Source: Rhynchopus euleeides
Lineage: Eukaryota > Euglenozoa > Diplonemea > Diplonemida > Diplonemidae
NCBI GenBank assembly: GCA_963210315.1
Contig: OY723272.1
Span: 434,001-498,000, forward strand
Direction: 5' to 3'
DNA: 64,000 bases
Shown here: one piece after another, positions 1 through 9,779 of the stretch
How the letters are laid out: every line of letters starts with the position of its first letter
How positions within the stretch are numbered: the stretch's first letter is position 1
Notes under the pieces: generated by a model
What the model was told of the DNA's origin: nothing
Database searches by the model: none
What the model saw: only the letters and a program-made list of their open reading frames with translations
Position numbers and translations under genes: made by a program

Positions 1-1
1 G

Positions 2-1378
2 TGTGTCTGCGCCCCGCCCCAGGGCGTGGAGGCCCCATTTTCTACGCCCCCTCAGCCGGAGCGGCACGACACCCCCCCGCCGGTCTCGGCCAGCACGCGG
101 CTGACGAAGGCGTTGTTGGGGGGCGGTGCCCCACGAGGGACAGCAGGACTGGCGCGGCTGCAGGCGTCGCTTGGGATGCGGGAGCTGCCGGGTTTCTCCT
201 ACACCGTCGGGGACTGTTTCTACGATGCAGTAGCTCGGGTGGTGGGTGGTGCGGCAGCAGCGCTTCGCCAACTCGCCGTCCAGAGTGTGGGCCAGGACCC
301 GGGCCTACGCGAGCGCGCAGAGCCGGACTATGCCACCTGGGCGGCAGCCATGTCAGTGATGTCGAGTGCGAACAGTGACACGTGGGCGGACTCCGTGGCA
401 GTACATGGGCTCGCCCTGGGGATGCGCAGGGCCATCGTGGTGCTGTCGGAGCATGCGCCGCCTACAGTGCACCGCCCTCGGACCAAACCTTTCGCAGGGG
501 TGATTGGCGTGAGACACTGCGGCGGTCACTACAGCCCCCTGGACGTCCCCCAGCCGCTAGCGGAGGCCGTCATGGCCCTCGCCCCATCATCTATACTGGA
601 GTCGGCGGCTTGCCCGGGGGCCGAGCAGGGCCTCCCCATGTGCAAGGAGCAGCCCCAGGAGTCGCAACGACGGGTGTACTGCGGGAGGTGTGACGAGTGG
701 GTGGATCTGTCTGTGGAGCACTGGCGGTGCTACGGGTGTGACTGCCGTGCCTGCGCCGGATGCGTCGTGGCAGGTGAGACATGCGCCGCAACTCCGGGCC
801 CAAGTGGCGAGCGAGCAGGACAACCGCCGGACCCGGGTGGTCCCCCCCGACGAGGTGAGGCGCCCCCGCCCACGCATGCTGCGGCACCGGCCCCCGGCTG
901 CTCCGGCCCGACCGCCACCGAGGACGGCTCTCACTCCGCGAAAGCCCCAGCCTCTTCGGTGTCGTCGAAGTCGAAGCGGAAGAGGGAGGACGGCGCCTCG
1001 CCGCAGCGTGGGGAGGACCCGGGAGCTGCAGAGGGTGAGCTCTCCACGGTAGCGGCCTGGGAGAGGCGTTTTTGCCCGGAGCTCCATCGCCCCGTGACGG
1101 AGCAGGTGGCGGCCCTCAAGGCCCTCCAGCAGTGGTGGAAGGAGCTGCGTGCCGTCTCGCGAGGGGATCGGGTGGATAGAGCTGAGTCGAAGGCGTATAA
1201 CGCCCTGTGCAGCCGCTTGCGAGCGCGGGGCAAACGCCCGGCGGGGGGTCCCAGGGGAGCGACGCGTCTGCGCGGTAGTGGGTCGGTGGCCGAGGCCCGT
1301 GCACTCCCCCCCCCCCCCCCGATTTCTCTTCCTGGCCCCCCCCGCGAACCTGGGAGGCAACTCCGGGGTCTGCGGTAG
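2..1378 (+). CDS. OTU-family cysteine peptidase with zinc finger, 5' truncated by window edge
   Basis: The frame is open from base 2 to TAG at 1376-1378, so the N-terminus lies outside the window; the first in-frame ATG is at 176. Counting from the GTG at 26, an OTU-like core runs from about residue 50 to 175. GDCFYDAV contains the probable catalytic Cys64, a YATW...DTWADS segment resembles the OTU middle, and GGHYSPLD contains the probable catalytic His168. OTU proteins remove ubiquitin or ubiquitin-like modifiers. A Cys/His cluster at about 217-247 (CGRC, then CYGC, CRAC) looks like a treble-clef or RING/PHD-like zinc site. A low-complexity Pro/Ser/Ala region, a basic stretch (KSKRKRE) and a short helical region with two Trp (QWWKEL) follow. 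The end is encoded by a long C-run, so the last 25 residues are unreliable. OTU domains occur in some protist LINE and DNA-transposon proteins; with no other domain visible, host gene or transposon C-terminus cannot be separated. Confidence 0.65.
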   Translation, partial: CVCAPPQGVEAPFSTPPQPERHDTPPPVSASTRLTKALLGGGAPRGTAGLARLQASLGMRELPGFSYTVGDCFYDAVARVVGGAAAALRQLAVQSVGQDPGLRERAEPDYATWAAAMSVMSSANSDTWADSVAVHGLALGMRRAIVVLSEHAPPTVHRPRTKPFAGVIGVRHCGGHYSPLDVPQPLAEAVMALAPSSILESAACPGAEQGLPMCKEQPQESQRRVYCGRCDEWVDLSVEHWRCYGCDCRACAGCVVAGETCAATPGPSGERAGQPPDPGGPPRRGEAPPPTHAAAPAPGCSGPTATEDGSHSAKAPASSVSSKSKRKREDGASPQRGEDPGAAEGELSTVAAWERRFCPELHRPVTEQVAALKALQQWWKELRAVSRGDRVDRAESKAYNALCSRLRARGKRPAGGPRGATRLRGSGSVAEARALPPPPPISLPGPPREPGRQLRGLR

Positions 1379-1890
1379 GTGCCGGCTCTCTTCCCCCTCC
1401 CTCCTCCCTTTCTCTTCTAGTCTCCTCCCCCCCCCCCCCAGACCTCTTTGCCCCACCCCCAGGGCTGCCCCCTGTGAATGCTAGAACCTAGCCCAGCCCT
1501 CTTCTACGCCGCGGCCTCACTGACCACAGCAGCTCAACCCCGGTCACGCGGCTTGTTTGCCATAGAGCATTGTTGTTCGTGTTGTGCATGTCACTGTGCT
1601 AAGAGCCCGAAGGAGCAAAAGTAGAACCTGCTGCGCTAGCCCCACCAAGCAGCCTCAGTACGATAGGACGCGCGCAGGCACCGGGCCCCCTCTCTAAAAA
1701 AAAAGGGACCAAAAAGTTTTTTTCTAAGAATTTTGTTAGGGGAATTTTTTTTCTAAGGTTGTTTCCAGGGCTGTTCCTAACTGGGGGGCTTGTTCCCCAC
1801 TTTCAGGATTCTGAACTTTTTTTCTAAGAATTTTTGTAAGGGGAAAAAAGTTTTTTTCTAAGAATTTTGTTAGGGGAATTTTTTTCTAAG
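1379..1890. other. Non-coding 3' flank with C-runs and T-rich short repeats
   Basis: No gene seen. C- and CT-rich sequence follows the OTU stop. From about 1713 to 1890 a T-rich motif (TTTTTTTCTAAGAATTTT then GTTAGGGGAA or similar) recurs three times. An inverted partner lies at about 2885-2935 (CCCTTGTAAAAATTCTTAG), so the block could be the arm of an inverted-repeat element, but I could not define its ends. An A9 tract at about 1697 could be a retroelement tail. Confidence 0.4.
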
Positions 1891-2796
1891 GTTATTTCGC
1901 AGAGGAAAAAAACCTTTTCTAAGTTTTCCCCAGTCGACAGGGCGCGCACAAGGATGGAAGGGAAGTCTGTCCCACGTACCGTTCGCCTTGCTGGCCAACT
2001 GGAGAGCCAGACGTTCACTACCGTGGCCTCCGGCGGCTGGGGGGCTCCGCCCCCCAGACCCCCATGTGGCGTACGTCTCGTACTCAAGTCCTTCGAATCC
2101 CATCAAGTCGGGGTCCAACCACTCCAGTCGCCTCTGAGGACGCAGCCAACTCGCACAGAATCTGTACGCCCACACGAACAGATGTTCGCTACCGTGGCCT
2201 CCGGCGGCTGGGGGGCACCGCCCCCCAGACCCCCCATGTAGCGTGTGCCCGTCCATCTATCTCACTTCCCCGAGTACAGTGCAGCGTAGGAGGTCAGCGC
2301 CGCATCCATGAAGCGCTTCTTCGAAGCCTGACTGACATCGGACAGGAGGTCGGGCTTCCCCACCTGGGAGGTACACTTGCCGCGTTCGCGACATGCGTGA
2401 CACGCGACACGCTACCTGAAACGTGAGTGTGCCTTGCTAACACGGGCATTTCAACGGTCTGCCGGCGGCCGTTCCCCAAACCAGTAAACCAGCAGTTTTG
2501 GAAAATCGGAGAGATCACCCTACTGCGCTGAATATGGTGCGCACCACTGCAAAAATCCCCGGGAGCTTTTGGGCTTTCAGACCTGAAGGGGCCAGCAGGT
2601 GGGTGGCGTCGGGGAGTGGCAGCTTTGTAACTGTCCTCCAGCTGCTGGCATGTCCAGCCCTGCGAGAGTGCCAAGGTGTATTGAGTCCCTGCGGAGCGCA
2701 ACCCCCGATGAGAACGAGTGCCAGATGATCCTCATTCATTTCTAGCTGTATCGCGCATGAGGGGCACTCTCTGCCGCAAGCATCTCTGGGCATCAC
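1890..2796. repeat. Direct repeat copy 1 (~0.9 kb), uninterrupted
   Basis: This segment reappears at 2973-3711 and continues at 6741-6856, where element A splits it. Anchors in both copies are TTTCGCAGAGG, GTCGACAGGGCGCGCACAAG (copy 2: GTCGACACGG...) and TGAGGGGCACTCTCTGCCGC. Two hairpin modules with GGGGGGCTCCGCCCCCC (about 2036 and 2209) are separated by a spacer that includes CACAGAATCTGTACGCCCAC. No supported gene. At 2624-2629 it keeps the unoccupied TTTGTA site that proves the insertion of element A in the other copy. Confidence 0.8.
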
Positions 2797-2972
2797 TCTA
2801 GAGCTGTCACATGATGACGCGGAGAGAAATCAGAGAAAAAGTCCCGCCTGACGGGCACGCGCCTGGAAACTGGGGGGGGCGAGCAAAAAATCCCTTGTAA
2901 AAATTCTTAGAAAAAACCTGGTTCCCCGACCCAAAAAACCTGGAAAAAGGGCTCGTTCCCCGCCCAGGCCTG

Positions 2973-3711
2973 GTTGTTTCGCAGAGGAAAAAAACTTTTT
3001 CTCATTTTTTCCCAGTCGACACGGCGCGCACAAGGATGGAAGGGAAGTCTGTCCCCCGTACAGTTCGCCTTGCTGGCCAACTGGAGAGACAGACGTTCAC
3101 TACCGTGGCCTCCGGCCGCTGGGGGGCTCCGCCCCCCAGACCCCCCTGTGGCGTCTGTCTCGTACTCGAGTCCTTCGAATCCCACCAGGTCGGGATCCAA
3201 CCATTCCAGTCGCCTCAGGAGGACGCAGCCAACTCGCACAGAATCTGTACGCCCACACAAACAGATGTTCGCGACCGTGGCCTCCGGCGGCTGGGGGGCT
3301 CCGCCCCCCAGACCCCCCATGTAGCGTTTGCCCGTCCATCTCACTTCCCCGGGTACAGTGCAGCGTAGGAGGTCAGCGCCGCATCCATGAAGCGCTTCTT
3401 CGAAGCCTGGTTGACATCGGACAGGTGGTCGGACTTCCCCACCTGGGAGACCTGGGAGATGCACTCGCCGCGTTGGCGACATGCGTGACACGCGGCACGC
3501 TACCTGAAACGTGAGTGTGCCTTGCTAACACGGGCATTTCAACGGTCTGCCCGGCGACCGTTCCCCAAACCAGTAAACCAGCCAGTTTGGAAAATCGGAG
3601 AGGTCACCCTACTGCGCTGAATATGGTCCGCACCACAGCAAAAATCCCCGGGAGCTTTTGGGCTTTCAGACCTGAAGGGCCAGCAGGTGGGTGGTGAGTG
3701 GCAGCTTTGTA
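2973..3711. repeat. Direct repeat copy 2, left part (continues at 6741-6856)
   Basis: Aligned with 1890-2629 at an offset of about 1,082 bp with small indels. It carries the same pair of hairpin modules (about 3120 and 3293). It ends in GCAGCTTTGTA, directly against the terminus of element A; the rest of the repeat resumes with TTTGTAACTG at 6741. Confidence 0.8.
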
Positions 3712-3863
3712 CATGAATCTGCCCCGTTAACGGCTACCGGGTATTACCGGGTCGAAAAACGGGTATTACCGGGTCCGGTAATACCCGTTTGCCCGGTAAT
3801 ACCCGGTAATACCCGGTTATAGCCCGGTAGCGCTACCGGGTATTTTCCATGGGGATTTCCCTT
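3712..3863. repeat. Element A left arm (TIR with CCGGTAATACC repeats)
   Basis: Many direct and inverted copies of CCGGTAATACC and its complement GGTATTACCGG. The innermost part (TTTTCCATGGGGATTTCC) pairs with GGAAATCCCCACGGAAAA at 5668-5685. Confidence 0.8.
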
Positions 3864-5664
3864 TGTTTTTTGGGTTGATTCCCTTCCCCTTAGCAGTGTG
3901 TTGTGGTCGACATTGGATTCTATGGCGCATGGGGTGATCGAAAGCCGGGTTCCGCAGTTCACGTCTGGTTTGTGTGGCTCATTGCAGACTTTTCGAGTTT
4001 CCGTCGCAGCAGTGCTGACTACTGCACGGTGCCCACACACCACCTGAGCCCTTCCAGAGCCGGCGGTGCCTTCAGATCAGGCAGTCGATCACACACACGC
4101 ATAACATGAGACAGGCGTGATCGCAGGGCCACCTTCCTCTCCCAAAGTCTGCGAGCCCCATTCCATTGGGGCAGTGACTGCCTGGGCCAACAGGGTCTTG
4201 GGGCAGGCACATTCTGAACCAATGAAGGTTCCATCACAGAGAGGCACTGTTCCCATAGCTTCCATCATTTAAGGACCTTGGCTCAGAAATGCAGAAACGG
4301 TGCGTCACCAAACTGGTTGCAAAGTGGCACAGTTGGGCACACAGTGGCACAGAGCGAAGGGCTCCTCGTTTTCAATTATCGGTCCTTCGTTCAGGTAAAC
4401 CTCCTAGGCGTGCATCTTCTCCTACCCCAGGCTCGAGTGCTTGGTCACGCCAGCTCCGTTATTCGGTCACATCGCTCTGCTGGCTGGGTGCTTGTCGCAA
4501 CACTTATCTGCGAGCAGCCAACGAGCATTATGGTACCGAGAGGTGCTTCTTGGCGTGGCCGGGCTTGTGGTTCCTGCCACAGCAGGTCACAGTACGGTGA
4601 GCGGACTTGTATTTGCTGGGGTGGCTTCAACACGGGCTCGCCGCTGGACTGCCCCCGAACCAAGGTGGATAATCGCACCTGCCTTCGGGACGCTGAGGGT
4701 ATCCGCCCTGTGTATGATGAGCGGAAGCTAACCAGCCTGCAGTCGACCCACGTGGTGGCCTCACGACTCCCAGACAACGGCTGGTTTGGGCAGGTGGACG
4801 GGAAGAGCTGGTTCTCGAGTTGTGGTGTCGACACGTTTCCATTTTGAGAAATTCTCTGTGATACGCTCCACAGCAAGACGTCCATGTGAAGCCTCTCTGG
4901 CGACACCCTTGACAAGAGCACCTCTGGCACTCTGTACCGGACCTGCAGCTAAGATCCGAGCTGGTGCGGCAAGGTATTTAGCGACCCCTTACGATATGAT
5001 GCAATCCAGAGAAGTCCCAGCAAAACGTGGATTCGACCAGGCCCTCAATATATGCACGAGTTGTGCCTGCTTCTTGTCATCTTGCTTGGCTACTGGTCCC
5101 TCTGATAAATCATCAGCTTGGTTCGAGTCGGGACAAGTCATGATGCATGTTTCAAAGAACTTAGCCTCGTGGACGGCCGGTTGTGTGACGACACGCTCTG
5201 CCTCCGTGGAAGCGGACCAGGCCATGAAGTGCATTGAAGAGGGAGAGGAGGCAACACACGGAGGACACAGGCACAGACAGGGGTGTGTCCCTCATAGATC
5301 TTGGTTGAACGAACAGGTGTTGGAATCAGGGCCTGGGCTCATTATCTCGACCTTTGTTTGTGTAATCATCGGGGCACGCCACGCCAACACATCCCCCCAC
5401 CGCCATGCCGCAAAGCCTGCCTCGTAGATCTTGGTTGTACTGAACGTGGGTGTTCCCCAGCCGTTCCCACTCCCAGTGTTCCCAGGGCCGCCCCTGTGAG
5501 GGGTGGGACAGGAGGGGCTGCAGAGGCTGGCCTTCAGAATAACGCAGGGGGGTCACCTAACACCTGACATTCCCCCCGCGCACCTTCCCTTGGACTGCCA
5601 GACGGAAGATGGCCAGAACCCTGCAGTTGATTCACTGCGACACCCCACGAACCATCCCTGTACC
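3864..5664. other. Element A interior, no recognised gene
   Basis: Open frames exist on both strands (for example 4278-4847 on + and 4445-4930 on -), but they overlap each other and have no recognisable domain, so none is called. A phrase TAGATCTTGGTTG recurs at about 5298 and 5427. No tRNA-like or satellite structure seen. Confidence 0.4.
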
Positions 5665-5847
5665 AAGGAAATCCCCACGGAAAATCCCCGGTAATACGAA
5701 AACGGGTATTACCGGACCCGGTAATACCCCCAATTTTACCCGGTAATACCCGTTTTTGACCCGGTAATACCCGGTAATGGAGGCCGATTACCGGGTTTCC
5801 GGTAATACCCGGTAATACCGGTTACCCGTTAACGGGGCAGATTCATG
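5665..5847. repeat. Element A right arm, inner copy
   Basis: Inverse of the left arm, ending ...GTTAACGGGGCAGATTCATG at 5847. Its last 166 bp (5682-5847) recur at 6575-6740, shifted by 893 bp. Confidence 0.85.
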
Positions 5848-6574
5848 GTATAGCCTAATATTTATGGATTTTTAATTTACGCCCCGACCTCCGCATGGAG
5901 GGACTCACCCGCTTAGGGGAAACCACCATCCGCCGACTCCGGGCCGACCACCACCGCCTGGTCTACGACCATGACATCCCGGGCACGGCACAACCACCTT
6001 GCCAACCCTGCCTGAAGCATGCGCCGGGCCACCCCCCGCCTGGGGTCTCACTGAAGCACCTCTTCTTCGGCTGCCCCGCGACAGCGTCGGCCCGACACCA
6101 CCTCACAGCCACAAACGTGCACAACCTGCTGTTGCACAACTGCAAGGAGGCGCTGCGCTACCTGGCCGAGGCAGGGGTAACGGAGCACGGCGAGAAGGAC
6201 TACCTGAACGCGTGAACCAAATAACATCATCAGAGAACAAGGGCTTCGGCCCGACCTCCCAGCACCCCCCCCCCCCCATCCCAGCCCCACGTCACTTTCC
6301 ACAGGCCGCCAGGCGCGTCAGCGTCGGCGACCGCCCGCCCCCAGTCTGAGAGGCATCAGCCGAATCTCGGTGGAGGCGGGCACAAAACAAAAGGGAGAGT
6401 CGTCACTGTGCATATCAGCACGGTCCCGCCCTCTGTGCCAGACCAACACACCACCAAAGGAAAAGAGGAAGAGGCGACGTAAGGCAATGCCTCCGTGCGG
6501 CCAGGAGAACACGAAATAGCGACCCCCTCAACGGGGAATGCTACGAGCACGGCCAAAAATCGTTCAAATCGTTC
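5848..6574 (+). mobile_element. LINE 3'-end fragment between the two right ends of element A
   Basis: It begins precisely at the terminus of the inner right arm and ends with two tandem CGTTCAAAT units, a tail type seen in some LINE families. The single ORF inside is the C-terminal knuckle of a non-LTR retrotransposon. It is 5'-truncated, since no reverse-transcriptase motif is present. A related shorter piece lies in element B on the opposite strand. Confidence 0.6.
5895..6215 (+). pseudogene. LINE ORF C-terminus (CCHC knuckle), 5'-truncated
   Basis: The 106-aa frame has the pattern ETTIRRLRADHHRL, then C-x2-C, about 13 residues, H, four residues, C (CQPC...KHLFFGC), then SARHHL. This C-x2-C-H-C knuckle followed by a helix is typical of the extreme C-terminus of many non-LTR retrotransposon polyproteins, where it is thought to bind nucleic acid. 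There is no reverse transcriptase or endonuclease upstream because element A sequence begins at 5847. The frame stops at 6213-6215 and is followed by a C-rich 3' region. Confidence 0.6.
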
Positions 6575-6740
6575 AAATCCCCGGTAATACGAAAACGGGT
6601 ATTACCGGACCCGGTAACACCCCCAATTTTACCCGGTAATACCCGTTTTTGACCCGGTAATACCCGGTAATGGAGGCCGATTACCGGGTTTCCGGTAATA
6701 CCCGGTAATACCGGTTACCCGTTAACGGGGCAGATTCATG
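6575..6740. repeat. Element A right arm, outer copy
   Basis: 166 bp matching 5682-5847 with one substitution. It ends at the TSD TTTGTA (6741-6746). Confidence 0.85.
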
Positions 6741-6856
6741 TTTGTAACTGTCCTTCAGCTGCTGGCATGGCGCCAGGTGATCCTCATTCATTTTCAGCTG
6801 TAACGCGCATGAGGGGCACTCTCTGCCGCATGCATCTCTCAAGAACTGGGCATCAC
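6741..6856. repeat. Direct repeat copy 2, right part
   Basis: Continuation of the 0.9-kb repeat after element A. It aligns with 2624-2796, with a deletion relative to copy 1 after GCTGCTGGCATG. A run of 14 C follows and leads into element B. Confidence 0.75.
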
Positions 6857-7194
6857 ATCTCGACGATCAAACCCCCCCCCCCCCCAGGCATACAGTGCAA
6901 ACGATAATTATTATCGCATATATACCAGATACGATAATTTTCGGAAAATTGTCGCATACGATAATTCATTATCGCATACGATAATTCATTATCGTATGAT
7001 GCGATAATGGATTATCGTATACGACCAGATACGATAATTATTATCGTATGCGATAACATACGATAATCCCATTATCGTATGCGATACCCACCTGATTTTG
7101 CCCGAAACCAATCACCGAAATCTCCAGTTTACCACCGCCAAACGCCACCAAACCCCGCCAAGGGCCACAATCAGCCACAAAATAGAGATCACTA

Positions 7195-7370
7195 CCATTC
7201 TCCCAGCCCCAGGAAGGGTAAGATGAGCCTGTGGGGTTCGGTGCTGCAGGCAGGGTACGCGTACTGGTCTGTGTCCGGGCTGCTGTGGTCATCGACAAGG
7301 CTGTGTGGTCTGTCCGAAGGAGGTGGATGGTGGTCTCCCTCAGGTGGATCGCGTCTCTCCGATCCTGCAT
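7195..7370 (-). pseudogene. Small LINE C-terminal remnant
   Basis: On the minus strand LRETTIHLLRTDHTAL resembles LGETTIRRLRADHHRL of the LINE piece in element A. Just downstream, a neighbouring frame reads YPACSTEPHRLI, a weak match to the knuckle. The frame change and loss of cysteines indicate decay. Confidence 0.45.
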
Positions 7371-8376
7371 GGGCTCAGGTGTCTCCAGATGATCATCACC
7401 CCTTGCCTTGCTGTCGGTGAGGATGGCGCCCGAGCTCCGCCTTGTAGCGCAGCGGAGTCGTGCAGGTCAGGCAGGCTCCTTGAGGCCTCCGAGGTGATGT
7501 GCGCGCGCCACCCCGTGGTTCCTTGTAGAGTTGCAGACAGGTCCGTGCGCACGGTGGGAGCGTTCGTATCGCCCGTTCCGTGCCAGGTCCTGAAGAATAC
7601 CTTTGGTTGAGTATTGCCTCTCTCGGGTTCAAACCCCATTCAAGGTCCTTCGCTATGTCATCACTGGTCGTCAGTCAGAGGGGAAGAACGGTGTTCCTCA
7701 CTTTTTCACTGCTCACGGGAGCGAAGGCCAAGTCCAACATAAGTGGTAGCCTTGAAGAGAAATCTCCTGATCTCTCCAAACATTGCACCGAAGACCACAC
7801 CTGCCTATCAGGTTCTTCCCCATCAGTCGAACAGTCTTTCTTGTTCATGTTCTGGGCAGGGTGCTCTGTCTCGGTCACCCCGACACCTGCTTCAACTAGG
7901 CTAGCCCAACGTCTTCCCTCAGTGTTCTCACAGGGGTGTCCTCAGTATCTGGGTCCCGACGGCAAGGCAGCGTACCAGTCAGCTTTGCGAACCCGCAACA
8001 GGCTGTACTGGTGGTTGCATACCGCCGCAAGTATGACCCTGTTGCTGCGTAGTCATGTTTTCCATGAAGTGGGGTGGCGACAGGGTGTAAGTCACGAGGG
8101 GAAGGGCATGTGGAACGGCCACTGCCCAATCCCCAGAGTCCTCTCCGCCCCACTGTGCCTGAAACTTCTTCAGACAGACATAGTGATGTGCATGTCATGG
8201 CACTATGTGTGTTGTGTCTCTGCCACCCATTTGTGAGTGACATTCTACACTTCTGAGTGAAGCCCCCCGTCACCAATAATTCAAAGAAGCAAAAATGGCA
8301 GCTTCCGGCTCCACTTTTACCACTTTTTCAATGTGTTCTGGGCTGATTTCTGGTTTTCCGAAAATCTCAAAAAATT
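7371..8376. other. Element B interior, no recognised gene
   Basis: Only unsupported overlapping frames on both strands. No satellite, RNA gene or known domain seen. Confidence 0.35.
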
Positions 8377-8760
8377 ATCGCACCATTATCGTATATTATC
8401 GTATACGATAATATACGATAATGGGAATACGATAATAATTATCGTATGCGATAATTATTATCGTTTGCACTGTATGCCTAGGGGGGGTCATAAGCCCGTA
8501 CAAAACCAAAATTTTCGACATACCATCAGAGCCGCCCTAATACCTGATCTGACCCGAAAATCCGACCCATACCCCCCCGGAAACTGTCTGGGGCCCACTT
8601 GTGACACCTGATACGCACTTTTGTGATGATTTTTTGGGGTCCTAAAAAATGTACCTCAGTTTCGTACCTTGCCTTTGTACCTGAACCACTCCCGACCGCA
8701 TTATTTCGTTCTTTGCAAGGGAAGGGTGTCACTACGCTCACTCAGCACGCCGAGCAACAC

Positions 8761-9474
8761 ATGCCGCGTGCCCAGGGCCTCGCAGAGGTGTCAGATGCTG
8801 CTGCAGAGGAGTACCTTGCTCGAAAGACGCTCGCCAAACGGGAGATGTGCGGGGTCTCGGCAGAGAGCGTTGTGGCAGACCTGCGTAAAAAGAAAACGGC
8901 ACACGACATCGGTGAGGCGACATTATTTCGGGCGCTCCGTCGGGCTGGGTACATAGGAGAGCGAGTGGGACGTGGTGACGACAGATATATGCAGTGGTGC
9001 ATCAACTGCACGCACGTGCGGGAAAATCGGCGTTCCTTGCTAGCCAAGAAAGATGTCACCTGCACTCCTACTCCTCCCACTCCTCCTGCTCCTACCCCCA
9101 CACCAACTGATGTGGGCAGTGAGAGTGATGGCAGCTCCAGAGCAGCAGATGATCTAGGAAGCAATGAGCGGGTCAGCCGGGCAGACTACCTCAGTCTGTA
9201 CCGGAAGTACGAAGCGTTGCGGGCCCGCCACCACCGCCTCCAGGAGAGGACCCGAGGGTTGAGAGTAGGGTTGTACAACGCCAGGGGAGGGTATTCCCCT
9301 GGCGTTGAGACATCCCTGGCGACCTTGCGGTCGCACTGTGTGGGGGCTGAGTCGGCAGGCAGATGCCGATCCAATGACCTTGTTGAGTCCCCACATGGTA
9401 CACTCTCATACGTGTTGTCGAGACTGCGTGGTGTGCATATCCTGCGGGGCGCAAATTACACAGCACAATCATAA
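8761..9474 (+). CDS. Element C protein, possible helix-turn-helix DNA binder
   Basis: The frame is already open at 8623 inside the left arm, but the first ATG after the arm is at 8761, giving about 237 aa. Residues 15-85 are helical and end in ATLFRALRRAGYIGERVGRG, which looks like a helix-turn-helix recognition segment. A Thr/Pro linker (about 103-118) and a basic, likely coiled region (RADYLSLYRKYEALRARHHR) follow. The last 70 residues are less convincing and include the 9276-9307 hairpin, so the coding part may stop or splice earlier. No catalytic motif is visible. Inferred role: terminus-binding protein of the element. Confidence 0.45.
   Translation: MPRAQGLAEVSDAAAEEYLARKTLAKREMCGVSAESVVADLRKKKTAHDIGEATLFRALRRAGYIGERVGRGDDRYMQWCINCTHVRENRRSLLAKKDVTCTPTPPTPPAPTPTPTDVGSESDGSSRAADDLGSNERVSRADYLSLYRKYEALRARHHRLQERTRGLRVGLYNARGGYSPGVETSLATLRSHCVGAESAGRCRSNDLVESPHGTLSYVLSRLRGVHILRGANYTAQS
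9276..9307. repeat. Perfect 13-bp-stem hairpin inside element C
   Basis: CAACGCCAGGGGA, six-base loop GGGTAT, then TCCCCTGGCGTTG. No mismatch in the stem. Confidence 0.85.
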
Positions 9475-9509
9475 CCACTTCGGCTCTCAGGGCGTACAAT
9501 ATCCCAATC

Positions 9510-9779
9510 GTGCCTTCACAGGCTAAGATCGACGAAGCAAAAGCATCTACAACGCTGCCTACTAATGCCGATGCAGCCTCCCAGGCGTACGAAGTACTCA
9601 CAATGACCCATATGCGATCGAAGTACTACACCCAGAAGGTGGCTGAACTCATTCTGCTGACGCAACAACACAACATTCCCACTAATCAGGTCAAGAAAGA
9701 CCTTGCCGAGGCACTGGGGAAGGCAACATGCGTGCCACCTGAGCCAGAACCACCGCAGAAAAGGCAAAGAACGAAATAA
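9510..9779 (+). CDS. Element C second ORF, small helical protein with basic tail
   Basis: An 89-codon frame that begins with GTG and has no early ATG. The bases before it (CCTTCACAG) would serve as a 3' splice site, so it may be a second exon. The middle is helical (MRSKYYTQKVAELILLTQQH) and the tail PPQKRQRTK looks like a nuclear localisation signal. The stop lies inside the right arm. Function unknown. Confidence 0.35.
   Translation: MPSQAKIDEAKASTTLPTNADAASQAYEVLTMTHMRSKYYTQKVAELILLTQQHNIPTNQVKKDLAEALGKATCVPPEPEPPQKRQRTK

Larger units (their letters stand above)
3712..6740. mobile_element. Element A: TIR transposon-like element with 6-bp TSD and duplicated right end
   Basis: The termini are inverted copies: CATGAATCTGCCCCGTTAAC at 3712 and its complement ending at 6740. 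They are flanked by TTTGTA (3706-3711 and 6741-6746), which occurs once in the unoccupied paralogous site at 2624-2629. A complete symmetric element would be 3712-5847, with arms of about 150-180 bp built from repeats of CCGGTAATACC. Bases 5848-6574 (LINE piece) and a second copy of the last 166 bp of the right arm (6575-6740) follow. The two right ends differ at one base (about 5730 versus 6623), so the duplication is recent. No transposase recognised; the family is unknown. Confidence 0.8.
6887..8478. mobile_element. Element B: TIR element with CGATAAT-rich arms
   Basis: The ends are GGCATACAGTGCAAACGATA at 6887 and the inverse complement finishing at 8478. The arms (6887 to about 7086, and about 8377-8478) are packed with CGATAAT/ATTATCG motifs in both orientations. 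TA follows at 8479-8480; the left neighbour is CA, so the left TA is altered or absent. The interior holds a LINE-like piece on the minus strand and otherwise no recognised gene. A 218-aa open frame at 7580-8236 is contradicted by an opposite-strand frame and lacks known motifs. Confidence 0.7.

Noticed and set aside
1480-1660. Second peptidase domain in the giant J protein (protein residues ~1480-1650, Cys in SGCPSSAY and a later HDRDCWW)
   Set aside because: These positions are protein residues, not bases. A Cys and His in suggestive places were noted, but the pattern is too weak to name a family.
2026-3310. GGGGGGCTCCGCCCCCC hairpins as transcription terminators
   Set aside because: They are part of a repeated module found in unrelated contexts, including inside the hAT element, and do not follow genes.
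4278-4930. Open frames of 189 aa (+) and 161 aa (-) inside element A
   Set aside because: They overlap on opposite strands, have no recognisable motif and no homologue in the other elements.
7580-8276. Open frames of 218 aa (+) and 126 aa (-) inside element B
   Set aside because: They overlap each other on opposite strands with no motif, and composition gives no support for either.
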